64,000 nt of DNA from Exiguobacterium aurantiacum DSM 6208 (GTDB lineage Bacteria; Bacillota; Bacilli; Exiguobacteriales; Exiguobacteriaceae): assembly GCF_000702585.1 (NCBI RefSeq), contig NZ_JNIQ01000001.1, positions 873,001 to 937,000 on the forward strand, written 5' to 3'. Below the pieces are notes generated by a model. The model was not told the DNA's origin. It saw nothing but the letters and a program-made list of their open reading frames with translations, and made no database searches. Positions within the stretch are counted from its first letter, which is position 1. Every line of letters starts with the position of its first letter. Made by a program: the position numbers and the translations under genes. Below are positions 8,375 to 16,996 of this stretch, one piece after another.

Positions 8375-8383
8375 TGGTACGAT
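8375..8383 (+). promoter_or_regulatory. Possible glyA promoter (extended -10)
   Basis: TGGTACGAT at 8375-8383 fits an extended -10 element 40 bases before the glyA start. There is no convincing -35 box and no PurR-like box was seen. Confidence 0.4.
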
Positions 8384-8422
8384 GGGGGTGTTGATTTTTA
8401 GACATTCAGAGGGGGTTTCAAC

Positions 8423-9676
8423 ATGGTAAACACGACGAAGTTGAAAGTGCAGGATGCGGAATTGTTTGAAGCGATGCAACATGAGCTCGGTCGTCAACGG
8501 GAGAATATCGAACTCATCGCCTCGGAGAACTTTGTCTCAGAAGCGGTCATGGAAGCGCAAGGCGGCGTGCTGACGAACAAGTACGCGGAAGGTTATCCAG
8601 GCCGTCGCTACTACGGCGGATGCGAGTTCGTCGACGTGGCTGAAAACTTGGCGCGCGACCGCGCCAAAGAGCTGTTCGGTGCAGAACATGCCAACGTCCA
8701 ACCACACTCGGGCGCGCAAGCGAACATGGCCGTCTACTTCACGATCCTTGAAGCAGGCGACACGGTGCTCGGCATGAACTTGTCGCACGGTGGTCATTTG
8801 ACGCACGGAAGTCCGGTCAACTTCTCAGGCGTTCAGTACAACTTCGTCGAGTACGGTGTGGACAAAGAGACAGAACACATCGACTATGACGTCGTCGCCG
8901 CCCTCGCGAAAGAACATAAACCAAAACTCATCGTCGCTGGTGCGTCGGCGTACCCGCGTACGATCGATTTCGCCAAGTTCCGTGAGATCGCCGACAGCGT
9001 CGGCGCCTACCTCATGGTCGACATGGCCCACATCGCCGGTCTCGTCGCGGCCGGTCTTCATCCGAACCCGGTCGAGCACGCACACTTCGTGACGACGACG
9101 ACGCATAAGACGCTTCGTGGTCCGCGCGGCGGCATGATCCTTTGTAAAGAAGAGTTCGCCAAAGCGATCGATAAGTCGATCTTCCCAGGGATCCAAGGCG
9201 GTCCGCTCATGCACGTCATCGCGGCGAAAGCGGTGGCGTTCGGTGAAGCGCTCCAACCTGAGTTCAAAGACTATCAGGCCCAGGTCATCAAAAACGCGCA
9301 AGCGCTCGCGAAAGGTCTTGAAGAGGAAGGGCTCCGCATCGTATCGGGCGGCACGGACAACCACCTTCTCCTCGTCGATCTCCGCGGCATCGACATTACC
9401 GGGAAAGCGGCCGAGCATGCGCTCGATGAGGCCGGCATCACGGTGAACAAGAACACGATTCCGTTCGACCCGGCATCACCGTTCGTCACGAGCGGGATCC
9501 GTCTCGGGACGGCAGCGATGACGACACGCGGCTTCAAAGAGGACGATATGGGCGAAGTCGCTCGTTTGATCGGCCGTGTCTTGACGAACCATGAAGATGA
9601 GGCAGTGCTTGCCGAAGCGCACGAAGCCGTGCGCAACTTGACGGCGAAGTTCCCGCTTTACCCTGAACGAGGCTGA
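8423..9676 (+). CDS. glyA: Serine hydroxymethyltransferase
   Basis: The 417-residue protein is a PLP fold-type I enzyme with the cofactor Lys229 in [15 protein letters not shown] and the N-terminal [14 protein letters not shown] motif. It converts serine and tetrahydrofolate to glycine and 5,10-methylene-THF and is the main source of one-carbon units. The length is normal. ywlG-glyA-upp is contiguous in Bacillus; here glyA is separated from upp by about 7.3 kb of other genes. Confidence 0.97.
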   Translation: MVNTTKLKVQDAELFEAMQHELGRQRENIELIASENFVSEAVMEAQGGVLTNKYAEGYPGRRYYGGCEFVDVAENLARDRAKELFGAEHANVQPHSGAQANMAVYFTILEAGDTVLGMNLSHGGHLTHGSPVNFSGVQYNFVEYGVDKETEHIDYDVVAALAKEHKPKLIVAGASAYPRTIDFAKFREIADSVGAYLMVDMAHIAGLVAAGLHPNPVEHAHFVTTTTHKTLRGPRGGMILCKEEFAKAIDKSIFPGIQGGPLMHVIAAKAVAFGEALQPEFKDYQAQVIKNAQALAKGLEEEGLRIVSGGTDNHLLLVDLRGIDITGKAAEHALDEAGITVNKNTIPFDPASPFVTSGIRLGTAAMTTRGFKEDDMGEVARLIGRVLTNHEDEAVLAEAHEAVRNLTAKFPLYPERG

Positions 9677-9679
9677 CGA

Positions 9680-10603
9680 ATGGACGTACGGACACTCGCA
9701 GACCGAGAACTGACGGAACTGCCGCTCATCGACATGACGGAATGGCTCGTAAGGAAAGGCGAGCACGACCCGACGTTTCGGCTCGTCGCGAACGAATTCG
9801 GCGTCGTGATGACACTCCTCGACCACGGCTATTACAGCGAGGCGAGTGAGCGGATCGTCCCACTTCTCGGGATGAAAGTGCCCGCGGCATTTCATCGGCT
9901 CGGGCTCGCGCTCGAAGTGAAAGCGAACGGAAAGAAGGCGGCCAAGCGCCGCTTTCGTTCGTTGTCGCCGGCCGTCATGAACCATGCGGACTTGTCGGAC
10001 TGGCGCGCTGCCTTCAAGTGGGAAGTGAGATGGCTCGGTCTCCCGGCCGTCGTCGCGCTCGCGCTTGCCGCCTTGGCTTTCTGGCCGGATGCTCCGACAC
10101 CGCCCGTCGCACCCGTGACGGAAGCGCCTGAAGTCGTGACGGTGACCGAGGATGAAGCGCTCGCGAAGCGGCTCGAAGAACTCGAGCAAGAAGTGGCGCG
10201 TCTCGAACAAGAGAACGAGTCGCTCCAAGCCGAAGAACCGATTACGGAAGAAGCGGCCCCGACAGAGGTCCCGCTCGCCGAAGTCGAATCGCTCGTGTCA
10301 GATAAACGTTACGAGGAGGCGGACGCGCTTCTCGACGGCAAGGCGAAAGCCGGCCAGGAACAAGCGGTCGGTTTTTATCGGTTGCTCGTCGACAACAAGT
10401 TGGAGCAAGCCGATATTTCGGACTATGCCGCGTACGTCGAGGCGTATCCGGAGTCTGGCTATAGAGCAGACGTCCTATGGATGAAAGGCATCGCTGAGAA
10501 AAAACAAGGGGATGCCGCCTATCGGACGACGCTCGCCGAGGTCGCGGCGATGGAAGGGACGTATTGGGCCCCGATCGCCGAATCGGTATTGAGTCAAGAG
10601 TGA
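9680..10603 (+). CDS. Unknown single-pass membrane protein with coiled coil
   Basis: I do not recognise this 307-residue protein. It starts 3 bases after glyA, so it is cotranscribed. Residues 1-118 look cytoplasmic and globular. A hydrophobic helix (WLGLPAVVALALAALAF, about 119-135) is followed by a proline-rich linker, a charged coiled coil (LAKRLEELEQEVARLEQENESLQ, about 160-182) and an alpha-helical region with VSDKRYEEADALLDGKAKA and YAAYVEAYPESGYRADV that resembles tetratricopeptide units. The second half would lie outside the membrane if the N-terminus is inside. Such architecture suits a scaffold or cell-envelope assembly role, but no function can be assigned. Confidence 0.75.
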   Translation: MDVRTLADRELTELPLIDMTEWLVRKGEHDPTFRLVANEFGVVMTLLDHGYYSEASERIVPLLGMKVPAAFHRLGLALEVKANGKKAAKRRFRSLSPAVMNHADLSDWRAAFKWEVRWLGLPAVVALALAALAFWPDAPTPPVAPVTEAPEVVTVTEDEALAKRLEELEQEVARLEQENESLQAEEPITEEAAPTEVPLAEVESLVSDKRYEEADALLDGKAKAGQEQAVGFYRLLVDNKLEQADISDYAAYVEAYPESGYRADVLWMKGIAEKKQGDAAYRTTLAEVAAMEGTYWAPIAESVLSQE

Positions 10604-10630
10604 GGTTGTAGCCTGTGCTGCAGCCTTTTT
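10604..10630 (+). terminator. Terminator after the glyA-linked gene
   Basis: GGTTGTAGC (10605-10613 region) pairs with GCTGCAGCC using two wobbles, followed by TTTTT. Confidence 0.75.
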
Positions 10631-10684
10631 CTCATCAAATTCTAATGGAATTCACCCGTCCCTCTCAGCTTGACCTCGTATAGT
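10631..10684 (+). promoter_or_regulatory. Direct-repeat activator box and -10 box before the small membrane gene
   Basis: TCATCAAATTC-TAATGGAATTC (10632-10653) is an 11-bp direct repeat (8 of 11 matches). A TATAGT -10 box lies at 10679-10684 with no good -35 at the proper spacing. The same box with the same spacing precedes the gene at 13085. This is typical of OmpR-family activation, probably by the adjacent regulator. Confidence 0.5.
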
Positions 10685-10709
10685 GAAGAAAAAGAGAGGG
10701 AGAGATGAA

Positions 10710-10979
10710 ATGCGACGCAGTAAAAGAGGTGGGATCGGCCGGTTCGTCAAACGATTCATCATGACGATACTGGCCGTGACGTTGATGGCGGCCGGGGTCG
10801 CCGGATTTTTACTATTCACGATGAGCGGAAACGTCTGGCTCGAGCAACTGTTGTCATACGGCAACGAGGTATCGTTCCGAGCAGAAGGGCTCGATTTGCG
10901 GTTCGAACAGTGGGCCGACTCGCTTGAGACGCGTTTCGAGCGGATGATCCCGGAGACGGTCCGTCCGTTTTTTGACTGA
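10710..10979 (+). CDS. Small membrane protein upstream of two-component system
   Basis: This 89-residue protein has a basic N-terminus (MRRSKRGGIGRFVKRF), one transmembrane helix (about residues 18-39) and a C-terminal amphipathic extracytoplasmic part ending in RPFFD. I know no named family. GGGAGAG upstream supports ATG 10710; the frame opens earlier at GTG 10683, but that codon is inside the -10 box. It precedes the response regulator, separated by an attenuator-like terminator, and may be an accessory sensor or target of the system. Confidence 0.65.
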   Translation: MRRSKRGGIGRFVKRFIMTILAVTLMAAGVAGFLLFTMSGNVWLEQLLSYGNEVSFRAEGLDLRFEQWADSLETRFERMIPETVRPFFD

Positions 10980-11003
10980 ACAATCCGGGAACAGAATAAG
11001 GAT

Positions 11004-11032
11004 GCGTCGGGCGGACTGCTCGGCGCTTTTTT
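11004..11032 (+). terminator. Terminator or attenuator before the response regulator
   Basis: GCGTCGGGC pairs with GCTCGGCGC (two wobbles) and is followed by TTTTTT. It sits 18 bases ahead of the regulator start, so it may let strong transcription of the small gene leak only partly into the regulator. Confidence 0.65.
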
Positions 11033-11049
11033 CAGAAAGGATGAATGAG

Positions 11050-11727
11050 ATGCCAACGATTCTCGTCGTCGAAGACGATGCTAAAATTGCGAGACTGCTA
11101 CAACTGGAACTGATGCACGCCGGATACACGGTCGAGGTCGCTCACGACGGGCGCACCGGGCTCGACCGGGCGCTCGAAGGCGGGATTGACTTGATGCTCC
11201 TTGACGTCATGTTGCCACAGATGAGCGGCCTTGAAGTCGTACGTCGCGTCAAGACAGAACAGCCGCTCTTGCCGGTGCTCATGGTGACGGCGCGGGGGGA
11301 CCGCTACGACAAAGTGAGCGGGCTCGACTTGGGGGCGGATGATTACATCACGAAGCCGTTCGAGATGGAAGAGCTGCTCGCCCGGATCCGTGCCTTTTTA
11401 CGGATGCGACAGCACGTCCAGACCGATACGAGCGAGCGGTTGTTGTCATACGAGGGGCTGGCGGTCGATATCGACCGTCATGAAGTGACGTGCGACGGGG
11501 AGACGGTCGAGTTGACCCGGCGCGAATTCGACTTGCTCGCTTACTTCCTTGAACATCCGGAACGGGTGCTGACGCGAGACCAATTGCTCGAGCACGTTTG
11601 GGGTTTTGATTATTACGGGGATACGAACGTCGTCGACGTCTACGTGCGTTATGTCCGGAAGAAGCTCGGCGGCAATTGGATTCAGACGGTTCGAGGTGTC
11701 GGGTACATGTTGAAGCGCGGTGAATAA
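11050..11727 (+). CDS. OmpR/PhoB-family response regulator
   Basis: The 225-residue protein has a receiver domain (residues 1-118) with the phospho-acceptor Asp in LMLLDVMLPQMSG and the conserved Thr/Lys (VTARG, TKPFEMEELLARI). A winged-helix DNA-binding domain follows (residues about 130-225, LTRREFDLLAYFLEHPERVLTRDQLLEHVWG and RKKLGG...VRGVGYMLKRG). ATG 11050 has AAAGG at a 9-base spacing; an ATG at 11041 is too close to it. It overlaps the following kinase closely and is its cognate partner by position. Confidence 0.93.
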   Translation: MPTILVVEDDAKIARLLQLELMHAGYTVEVAHDGRTGLDRALEGGIDLMLLDVMLPQMSGLEVVRRVKTEQPLLPVLMVTARGDRYDKVSGLDLGADDYITKPFEMEELLARIRAFLRMRQHVQTDTSERLLSYEGLAVDIDRHEVTCDGETVELTRREFDLLAYFLEHPERVLTRDQLLEHVWGFDYYGDTNVVDVYVRYVRKKLGGNWIQTVRGVGYMLKRGE

Positions 11728-11728
11728 C

Positions 11729-12967
11729 ATGAAGCTACGGACAAAAATCGCCCTCGCCATGACGGGGTTCATGTTGTTTCTGCTCATCACATCGTTCGGG
11801 GTCGCCTGGCTCGTCTCGCGTCACCAAATCATCGATTCACGCTATGACGTGTTGCGGCAAGCGCTCAGCCTGTTAGAAGAAGACGCGCGCAATCGTGACG
11901 CCGTCGTCTCGCTCCATGAAGACAGCGTCGTCCTCGAGCGGCAAGCGAACGGGGAATGGGCCATCGTCGGTGGATCGAGCGCGGACGGGCTTCGCTTTCC
12001 GGTCAATTACGGTGAACCGGCGCTCGTCGGGGATTGGTTCGTCATCGCGACATCGAACGGACTCGCCTACGGCTTCGAGGATGCGGCCGTGAGCGAGACG
12101 CTCAGGACGCTCGCGACGATTCTGTTGATTATTTTTATGATCGCCGTGGCGATGACGTTCATCGGTAGCCTATGGATTGTACGGCAAGGATTGGCGCCGC
12201 TACGAAACCTGGAGATGACGATGCAGCGCATCACCGCCTCTGGGACGCTCGAGACGATTGAAGTCGGTGAGCGTAACGACGAAGTGGCGACGCTCGCGAC
12301 CGGATTCAACCAGATGATCGCCCGCGTCGAAGGGTCGATGGACCAACAACGTCGTTTCGTCGCCGATGTTTCACATGAATTGAAGACGCCGCTCACCGTC
12401 ATCGAGGGCTACGCCAAGTTATTGCGACGTTGGGGACAGAGCGACCCGGCCGTCCGCGATGAGGCGATCGATCATATTTTGACCGAGTCGCGTCAAATGC
12501 GAGAAGATTTGATTGACCCGATGCTCGAGTTGAGCCGGTTCACGGCGCTAGAGGACGTCGAGGACGAGGAAATTGACTTACTTGAACTGGGCGGTTATTT
12601 GACCGAACGTTTCGAGCGGTCTCATGGGAAACGCGTCCCGATCGAGGCGGCCGGGACGTGGGTCGGACACCGTGATTCGTTGCAGCGCCTGCTCGTCATC
12701 TTCATCGACAACAGTTTGAAGTATGCTGCGGACACACGAGTGACGATGACGCCGACCCGAATCGAGGTGCGGGACCACGGTCCGACGCTCGACGAGGAAG
12801 AACGAATGCGTCTGTTCGACCGCTTTTATCGGCTCGACGAGGCACGGGACCGGAGTGGGAGCGGCCTCGGCCTCGCAATCGCCAAAGAAGTCGCCGACTT
12901 GAACGGCTGGTCGGTCGGCAGTTATGCGAACGCCCCGACCGGCAGTATCTTTTACGTCGCGAAATGA
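11729..12967 (+). CDS. Sensor histidine kinase
   Basis: The 412-residue protein has a transmembrane helix (about 6-29), an extracytoplasmic sensor of about 100 residues, a second helix (about 131-152), HAMP (about 155-208), HisKA with His216 in FVADVSHELKTPLTVIEG, and HATPase_c with FIDNSLKYA (N box), VRDHGP and GSGLGLAIAKEVADLNGW (G boxes). It starts 2 bases after the regulator stop. The stimulus is unknown. The C-terminus SIFYVAK is slightly short but complete for the ATPase fold. Confidence 0.92.
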   Translation: MKLRTKIALAMTGFMLFLLITSFGVAWLVSRHQIIDSRYDVLRQALSLLEEDARNRDAVVSLHEDSVVLERQANGEWAIVGGSSADGLRFPVNYGEPALVGDWFVIATSNGLAYGFEDAAVSETLRTLATILLIIFMIAVAMTFIGSLWIVRQGLAPLRNLEMTMQRITASGTLETIEVGERNDEVATLATGFNQMIARVEGSMDQQRRFVADVSHELKTPLTVIEGYAKLLRRWGQSDPAVRDEAIDHILTESRQMREDLIDPMLELSRFTALEDVEDEEIDLLELGGYLTERFERSHGKRVPIEAAGTWVGHRDSLQRLLVIFIDNSLKYAADTRVTMTPTRIEVRDHGPTLDEEERMRLFDRFYRLDEARDRSGSGLGLAIAKEVADLNGWSVGSYANAPTGSIFYVAK

Positions 12968-12983
12968 AAAACATTTCGCGAAC

Positions 12984-13038
12984 TCTCATCATTTTCTAAT
13001 CGAATCCTCGTGGTGCTCTAACGTCGTCCGTCTATGAT
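12984..13038 (+). promoter_or_regulatory. Direct-repeat activator box and -10 box before the 13085 gene
   Basis: TCATCATTTTC-TAATCGAATCC (12985-13006) resembles the box at 10632-10653. TATGAT at 13033-13038 is 49 bases from the box start, against 48 in the first case, and again lacks a good -35. This suggests a shared activator. Confidence 0.5.
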
Positions 13039-13084
13039 GAAGATGTAGATCAGGAACACCACATGACATGAGGAGGAACATACC

Positions 13085-13759
13085 ATGAAATTAATCGGAT
13101 GGATTTTAGGCGTTGGCCTGGCGGTGCTCGCCGTCGCTGGAATCGGCCTGTATGTCGCCAATGACAAGACGGACACGGTCATCGTCCCACGGGCGATCGA
13201 TAGTGCGAACGATGGAGGGAACGGATCAGAGGATGCGCGCGACGACGTCCGGGAAGATGGCGAGGACGCGAGCCGAGAAGAAGCAGCCTCGCAACAAGGA
13301 CAGTCCGAATCGGGCGACATCCCGATCCGCTCGGTCGATGATGACGACGACTATGAACTGTACGGAACACTCGTCGCCCTCACTGACCGCGATGTGACGA
13401 TCAGCTTCAGCGGCAAAGAGTCGACCTATCCGCTCGCCGCACGTCATGAGATCGACGATGACACACCGAAAGCGGGAGATCGCGTCAAACTGGAATTCAA
13501 CCGCAACAACGAAGTGAAAGAAGTCGACCGGGAGAACGATGACTTCGACATCTATGGTTCGTTCGTCAGCATGACGGACCGTGACGTGACAATCGAACGT
13601 GAAGGTCAGACGCTCACGTTCCCGCTCGCGGCCCGCTACGAGCTCGATGACGGGATGCCGAAAGCGGGAGACCGCGTCAAGCTCGAGTTGAACATGCAAG
13701 AACAAGTCAAGGAAATCGAACGTGAGGATGACGACGACGATGACCATGATGACGATTGA
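13085..13759 (+). CDS. Membrane-anchored acidic protein with two tandem repeats (DUF5666-like)
   Basis: The 224-residue protein has an N-terminal transmembrane helix or uncleaved signal (residues 4-24) and an acidic, Ser/Asn-rich linker. Two similar units of about 65 residues follow (near 81-147 and 148-216), each with YG(T/S)(L/F)V..TDRDVTI, PLAAR.E(I/L)DD and PKAGDRVKLE. The end is an Asp-rich run. The repeat looks like small beta-barrel domains of the DUF5666 type, located outside the cell. AGGAGG lies 7 bases before the start. It follows the two-component genes and shares their activator box, so it is probably a target of that system, perhaps cation- or envelope-related; that role is inference. 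Confidence 0.7.
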   Translation: MKLIGWILGVGLAVLAVAGIGLYVANDKTDTVIVPRAIDSANDGGNGSEDARDDVREDGEDASREEAASQQGQSESGDIPIRSVDDDDDYELYGTLVALTDRDVTISFSGKESTYPLAARHEIDDDTPKAGDRVKLEFNRNNEVKEVDRENDDFDIYGSFVSMTDRDVTIEREGQTLTFPLAARYELDDGMPKAGDRVKLELNMQEQVKEIEREDDDDDDHDDD

Positions 13760-13763
13760 TCAT

Positions 13764-13791
13764 AAGGTGCCACAAGCGTGGCGCCTTTTTT
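13764..13791 (+). terminator. Terminator after the repeat protein
   Basis: AAGGTGCCAC (13764-13773) pairs with GTGGCGCCTT (13778-13787), followed by TTTT. Confidence 0.85.
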
Positions 13792-13905
13792 GTATTCGTA
13801 ACACTTCTGAAAACATAATTGAAACGGGTTGTATGATATGATGAATAAGGAATTTTTAGGGGGGTATATCCTAAAGATGAACGAACGGGGACGGAGGTGC
13901 CGGGG

Positions 13906-15135
13906 ATGCGGCCGTATTGTACGATTCTGCTCGCACTGGGCATTCTCAGCGGGTGTGGGACAAAAGAGATGAACGCGCTCGAAATGCGTCCGCTAGCGGC
14001 ATCGTCGCTCGAGCAGACGAGCGGGATAGAATTACCATTGGAAATTAAAGAACAGATTCTTACATATTGCGAGAAACAGCCGAGAGACGTCTTGCCGGCA
14101 CGCCGGGCGAAAGTGACGGAGGCGACGTTCGTCCATCCGGTGTATGAAGAGCTGGGGAGCAAGACGGTCAGTTACTGGGCGAGCGGGGACACGCGGTACG
14201 TCTCGTGCGCGAACAGCGGTGAACAGTTCGTGCGGACGTTCGAAGTCGAGCCGATCGCTGTGTTCGAGTCGGCGAGGGGAGGATTCACCGAGACGGAAGC
14301 GAGACGCGCCATGACGTTTGAACGAGAGTCGGACGTGTCTTACATAAACGAGTTGTTCCACATCGACCCCGCCCACGAGTCGGTCATCCCGGAATCGATG
14401 TTTCGCTATGAAACACCGGACAGCGGTTCGCTTTCCGTCACGTACGAAGTGAAGCGGGACGGGCGGACGATGGACCGGACGATCGAGCCGGGCTTGTTCA
14501 TGTTCAATGGAGAGCGGACGAGCGGATACTCATTCTTGACCCGACTTGCCGACGGCCGCGTCTCCCTCCAAATCGGGACAGGCGGGCAGCTCGAGCGGAA
14601 AGTGTTGCCGGACATGTTTTCGGGGAGATACGTAAAGCTCGACTCTTCGGAGGAGACGATCGTACTCGATGGGACGAGGCGTCAGCTGATGAAGCGGGTC
14701 ATCGTCTCGGATGAGCCGATCACGGACGTCGGGGACGAATCATCGTTGACGTTATCAGAACGCTACGGTACGGTCATCGAGGTGTGGGGCAATGTCAGGT
14801 TGCCGATGACGACGACGATGATGATGCCATCACCGGCCGGAGAGAAGATCCGGCTCGCGACGTATGAGCGGGACGGGGTGACGGGACATTTGGACGGACC
14901 GAACACGCAAGCGCTGTTCGCCTTGTTGACGGACGTCACAGCGGGAACACGGCCGCAGGAAGCGACGTATTACGGGACGATCACGTTGTATGAACGATTG
15001 GCCGAGCAAGCGTTGGCCGTATACGTGACACCCGACAACAAAGACGTATGGGTCGTCGACCTCGAATCAGGCCGTGAACACGTCCTCGACGCGGAACGGC
15101 TGAGCGAACTGATCGATGTCTCAAAACATAAATAA
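13906..15135 (+). CDS. Lipoprotein of unknown function
   Basis: The 409-residue protein starts MRPYCTILLALGILSGCG, with a lipobox LSGC at residues 14-17, so it should be anchored outside the membrane. The rest is mixed alpha/beta with no family I recognise. A motif such as RLATYERDGVTGHLDGPNTQALFALL in the second half recalls anti-sigma or sporulation lipoproteins only loosely. GGAGG at 13893-13897 supports ATG 13906 over the in-frame GTG at 13897. It stands alone between terminators. Confidence 0.65.
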   Translation: MRPYCTILLALGILSGCGTKEMNALEMRPLAASSLEQTSGIELPLEIKEQILTYCEKQPRDVLPARRAKVTEATFVHPVYEELGSKTVSYWASGDTRYVSCANSGEQFVRTFEVEPIAVFESARGGFTETEARRAMTFERESDVSYINELFHIDPAHESVIPESMFRYETPDSGSLSVTYEVKRDGRTMDRTIEPGLFMFNGERTSGYSFLTRLADGRVSLQIGTGGQLERKVLPDMFSGRYVKLDSSEETIVLDGTRRQLMKRVIVSDEPITDVGDESSLTLSERYGTVIEVWGNVRLPMTTTMMMPSPAGEKIRLATYERDGVTGHLDGPNTQALFALLTDVTAGTRPQEATYYGTITLYERLAEQALAVYVTPDNKDVWVVDLESGREHVLDAERLSELIDVSKHK

Positions 15136-15154
15136 AATACAAACATATAGTTTA

Positions 15155-15194
15155 CCCGCTTTATGACGAAAGTATGTCAGAAAAGCGGTTTTTT
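15155..15194 (+). terminator. Terminator after the lipoprotein
   Basis: CCGCTTT pairs with AAAGCGG across an inner GAC/GTC stem, followed by TTTTTT. Confidence 0.65.
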
Positions 15195-15407
15195 GTTGTC
15201 AAATTGACACTATATTTTACCGAAAAACTATCCTATAATTTTTTTTGCGAAGGTTAAACATATTCTACATAACTCCGATATACTCATAAACCATACAGCA
15301 CTATACCTTTCGTCATTTCATGAAAAAGGAGGAGTTGGGACAAAAACCTCAATTTACCCTCATCGTCCGTCACCACGTTTTGTTAGTCATCAGGAGAGGA
15401 ATAGGTA

Positions 15408-16859
15408 GTGAAATTGAAAAAGTTAATGTTGTCTCTAACAGTAGTGTTGTTCGTACTTAGTTTGAACATGTCAAAAACGGGAGCGCAAACGATGAACCCA
15501 CTCGACGGTGTGAAAAATTATCAAGTATATTACGGTCATCCGAACGAAACGATCATCAAAGACATGCAAAACTATGATCTCGTCATCATCGAGCCGCTTC
15601 ATTACACGAAAGCTCAAGTTGAACAGATCAAGTCACGCGGTACGAAAGTGCTCGGTTATATTAGTGTCATGGAAGTCGCGACGTGGAACACCGGTCTCAT
15701 GTCAAAACTTCAGTCAGGTGATTTCTTCACGCGTAACGGACAGCGTGTCCATTACCCGGAATGGGATTCGTACTTGACGAATATCGCCTCGACGCATTTC
15801 CAAGGGCTGTTGCTCACGGAAATCCAAAACCAAGTCGTGGCCAAAGGGATCGACGGCGTGTTCATGGACACGGTCGGCGATATCGACAACGAACATTTGA
15901 ACAACCCGACCGTGCTCAAGCAACAACGTGACGGACTTGTCAACTTCTTGAAAGAGGCCCGTGCGCGTTACGGCAACATCGCCATGGTCCAAAACTGGGG
16001 ATTCGATACACTGGAGACGTCGACGGCGACGTACGTGGACGGCATCATGTGGGAAAGCTTCAACGCCGACACGATCAAGAGCGACGCCTGGTCACAAAAC
16101 ATGATCAAGAAGTTGCAGGCGGTCGACGCCAAGCATTCGGTGAAGACGCTCACGATTTCGACGCGTCAAAGCGCGGAGAGCCATAAGCTCGCGAAAGACT
16201 CAGGATTCATCCACTTCCATGAAGCGGACGAATACGTGAATTGGAACGCCGGTCTCGTGACGCGTACGGCGGACGCGACACCGACGGCACCGGTACAGAC
16301 TCAACCAGTTACGACGACGACGGCCAAACCGGCCGCTGAGACGACGACTGCACCGAAGACGGAAACGGCCGTAAAACCAGCCGCTGAGACGACGACTGCA
16401 CCGAAGACGGAAACAGCCGTAAAACCAGCCGCTGAGACGACTGCACCGAAGACGGAAACGGCCGTAAAACCAGCCCCTAAGACGACGACTGCACCGAAGA
16501 CGGAAACAGCCGTAAAACCGGTCACTGAGACGACGACTGCACCGAAGACGGAAACAGCTGTAAAACCAGCCGCTGAGACGACGACTGCACCGAAGACGGA
16601 ATCAGTTGCCAAGCCAGTGGCCAAACCGGCCGCGACGACATCGGGTCAGACGACAAAACCTGTGGCCGCGCCGAAAGTCACAGACGAGAAGCAGGTCAAG
16701 TCGAAAAAAGACGTGAAGAAGAAGCCGCACGGTAAGAAGAAAGTTAAAAAACATGACGCCAAACCTATGCACCACGCCAAGCAAGATGCCCCGAAAGGCA
16801 ATATGTGCGGCAAAGTGAAGCATGCTTCGGCCGGTTTCATGAAATTCTTCAAATTTTAA
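15408..16859 (+). CDS. Secreted GH114-like TIM-barrel protein with repeat and Lys-rich tail
   Basis: The 483-residue protein starts at GTG 15408, with GGAGAGGA at 15393-15400. It has a signal peptide (about 1-26, cleaved after GAQ/A-type site) and a domain (about 30-285) resembling the GH114/PF03537 endo-alpha-1,4-polygalactosaminidase fold, with YDLVIIEPLHYT, KVLGYISVMEVATWN and GIDGVFMDTVGDID. Six T/P/K/E-rich repeats follow (about 309-403). The tail is very basic (KKKPHGKKKVKKHDAKPMHHAKQ) and ends in KFFKF. It probably hydrolyses a galactosamine-containing polysaccharide outside the cell while the tail binds anionic wall polymers; activity is inferred. A run of about 270 bases upstream has no gene. 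Confidence 0.72.
   Translation: MKLKKLMLSLTVVLFVLSLNMSKTGAQTMNPLDGVKNYQVYYGHPNETIIKDMQNYDLVIIEPLHYTKAQVEQIKSRGTKVLGYISVMEVATWNTGLMSKLQSGDFFTRNGQRVHYPEWDSYLTNIASTHFQGLLLTEIQNQVVAKGIDGVFMDTVGDIDNEHLNNPTVLKQQRDGLVNFLKEARARYGNIAMVQNWGFDTLETSTATYVDGIMWESFNADTIKSDAWSQNMIKKLQAVDAKHSVKTLTISTRQSAESHKLAKDSGFIHFHEADEYVNWNAGLVTRTADATPTAPVQTQPVTTTTAKPAAETTTAPKTETAVKPAAETTTAPKTETAVKPAAETTAPKTETAVKPAPKTTTAPKTETAVKPVTETTTAPKTETAVKPAAETTTAPKTESVAKPVAKPAATTSGQTTKPVAAPKVTDEKQVKSKKDVKKKPHGKKKVKKHDAKPMHHAKQDAPKGNMCGKVKHASAGFMKFFKF
16332..16616 (+). repeat. 48-bp in-frame tandem repeat, six units
   Basis: Six units of 16 codons (one of 15) encode variants of AAETTTAPKTETAVKP. The DNA units are nearly identical, so copy number may vary between strains. 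Confidence 0.9.
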
Positions 16860-16868
16860 GAGCAATCA

Positions 16869-16902
16869 GAACCCCGAGGTGCGAAGTGAGCCCTTGGGGT
16901 TT
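16869..16902 (+). terminator. Weak terminator between the GH114 gene and upp
   Basis: AACCCC (16870-16875) pairs with GGGGTT (16896-16901), with an additional GAGG/CCCT pairing inside. The T-run is poor. Confidence 0.45.
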
Positions 16903-16996
16903 CGTCTGACCTCTTGGAAAACAGAAGTTGACCCTACCTTTCTCAGAAGAGTTAGGGTACAATGCTCAAGAGAGATTGAGAGAGGAGTGAAGCATG

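Noticed and set aside
13878-13976. 33-codon ORF starting MNERGRRCRGCGR before the lipoprotein
   Set aside because: It overlaps the lipoprotein start out of frame, and its composition is what a shifted frame gives.
15204-15239. TTGACA (15204) and TATAAT (15234) as a promoter for the GH114 gene
   Set aside because: The spacing is 24 bases, too long for SigA; each box may be real with another partner, but I cannot pair them.
15320-15407. ORF from ATG 15320 (MKKEELGQKPQ) before the GH114 gene
   Set aside because: It has no ribosome site and runs into the GH114 gene out of frame. The GTTGGGACAAAAACC motif nearby recalls dispersed Firmicutes repeats, but one copy is not evidence.
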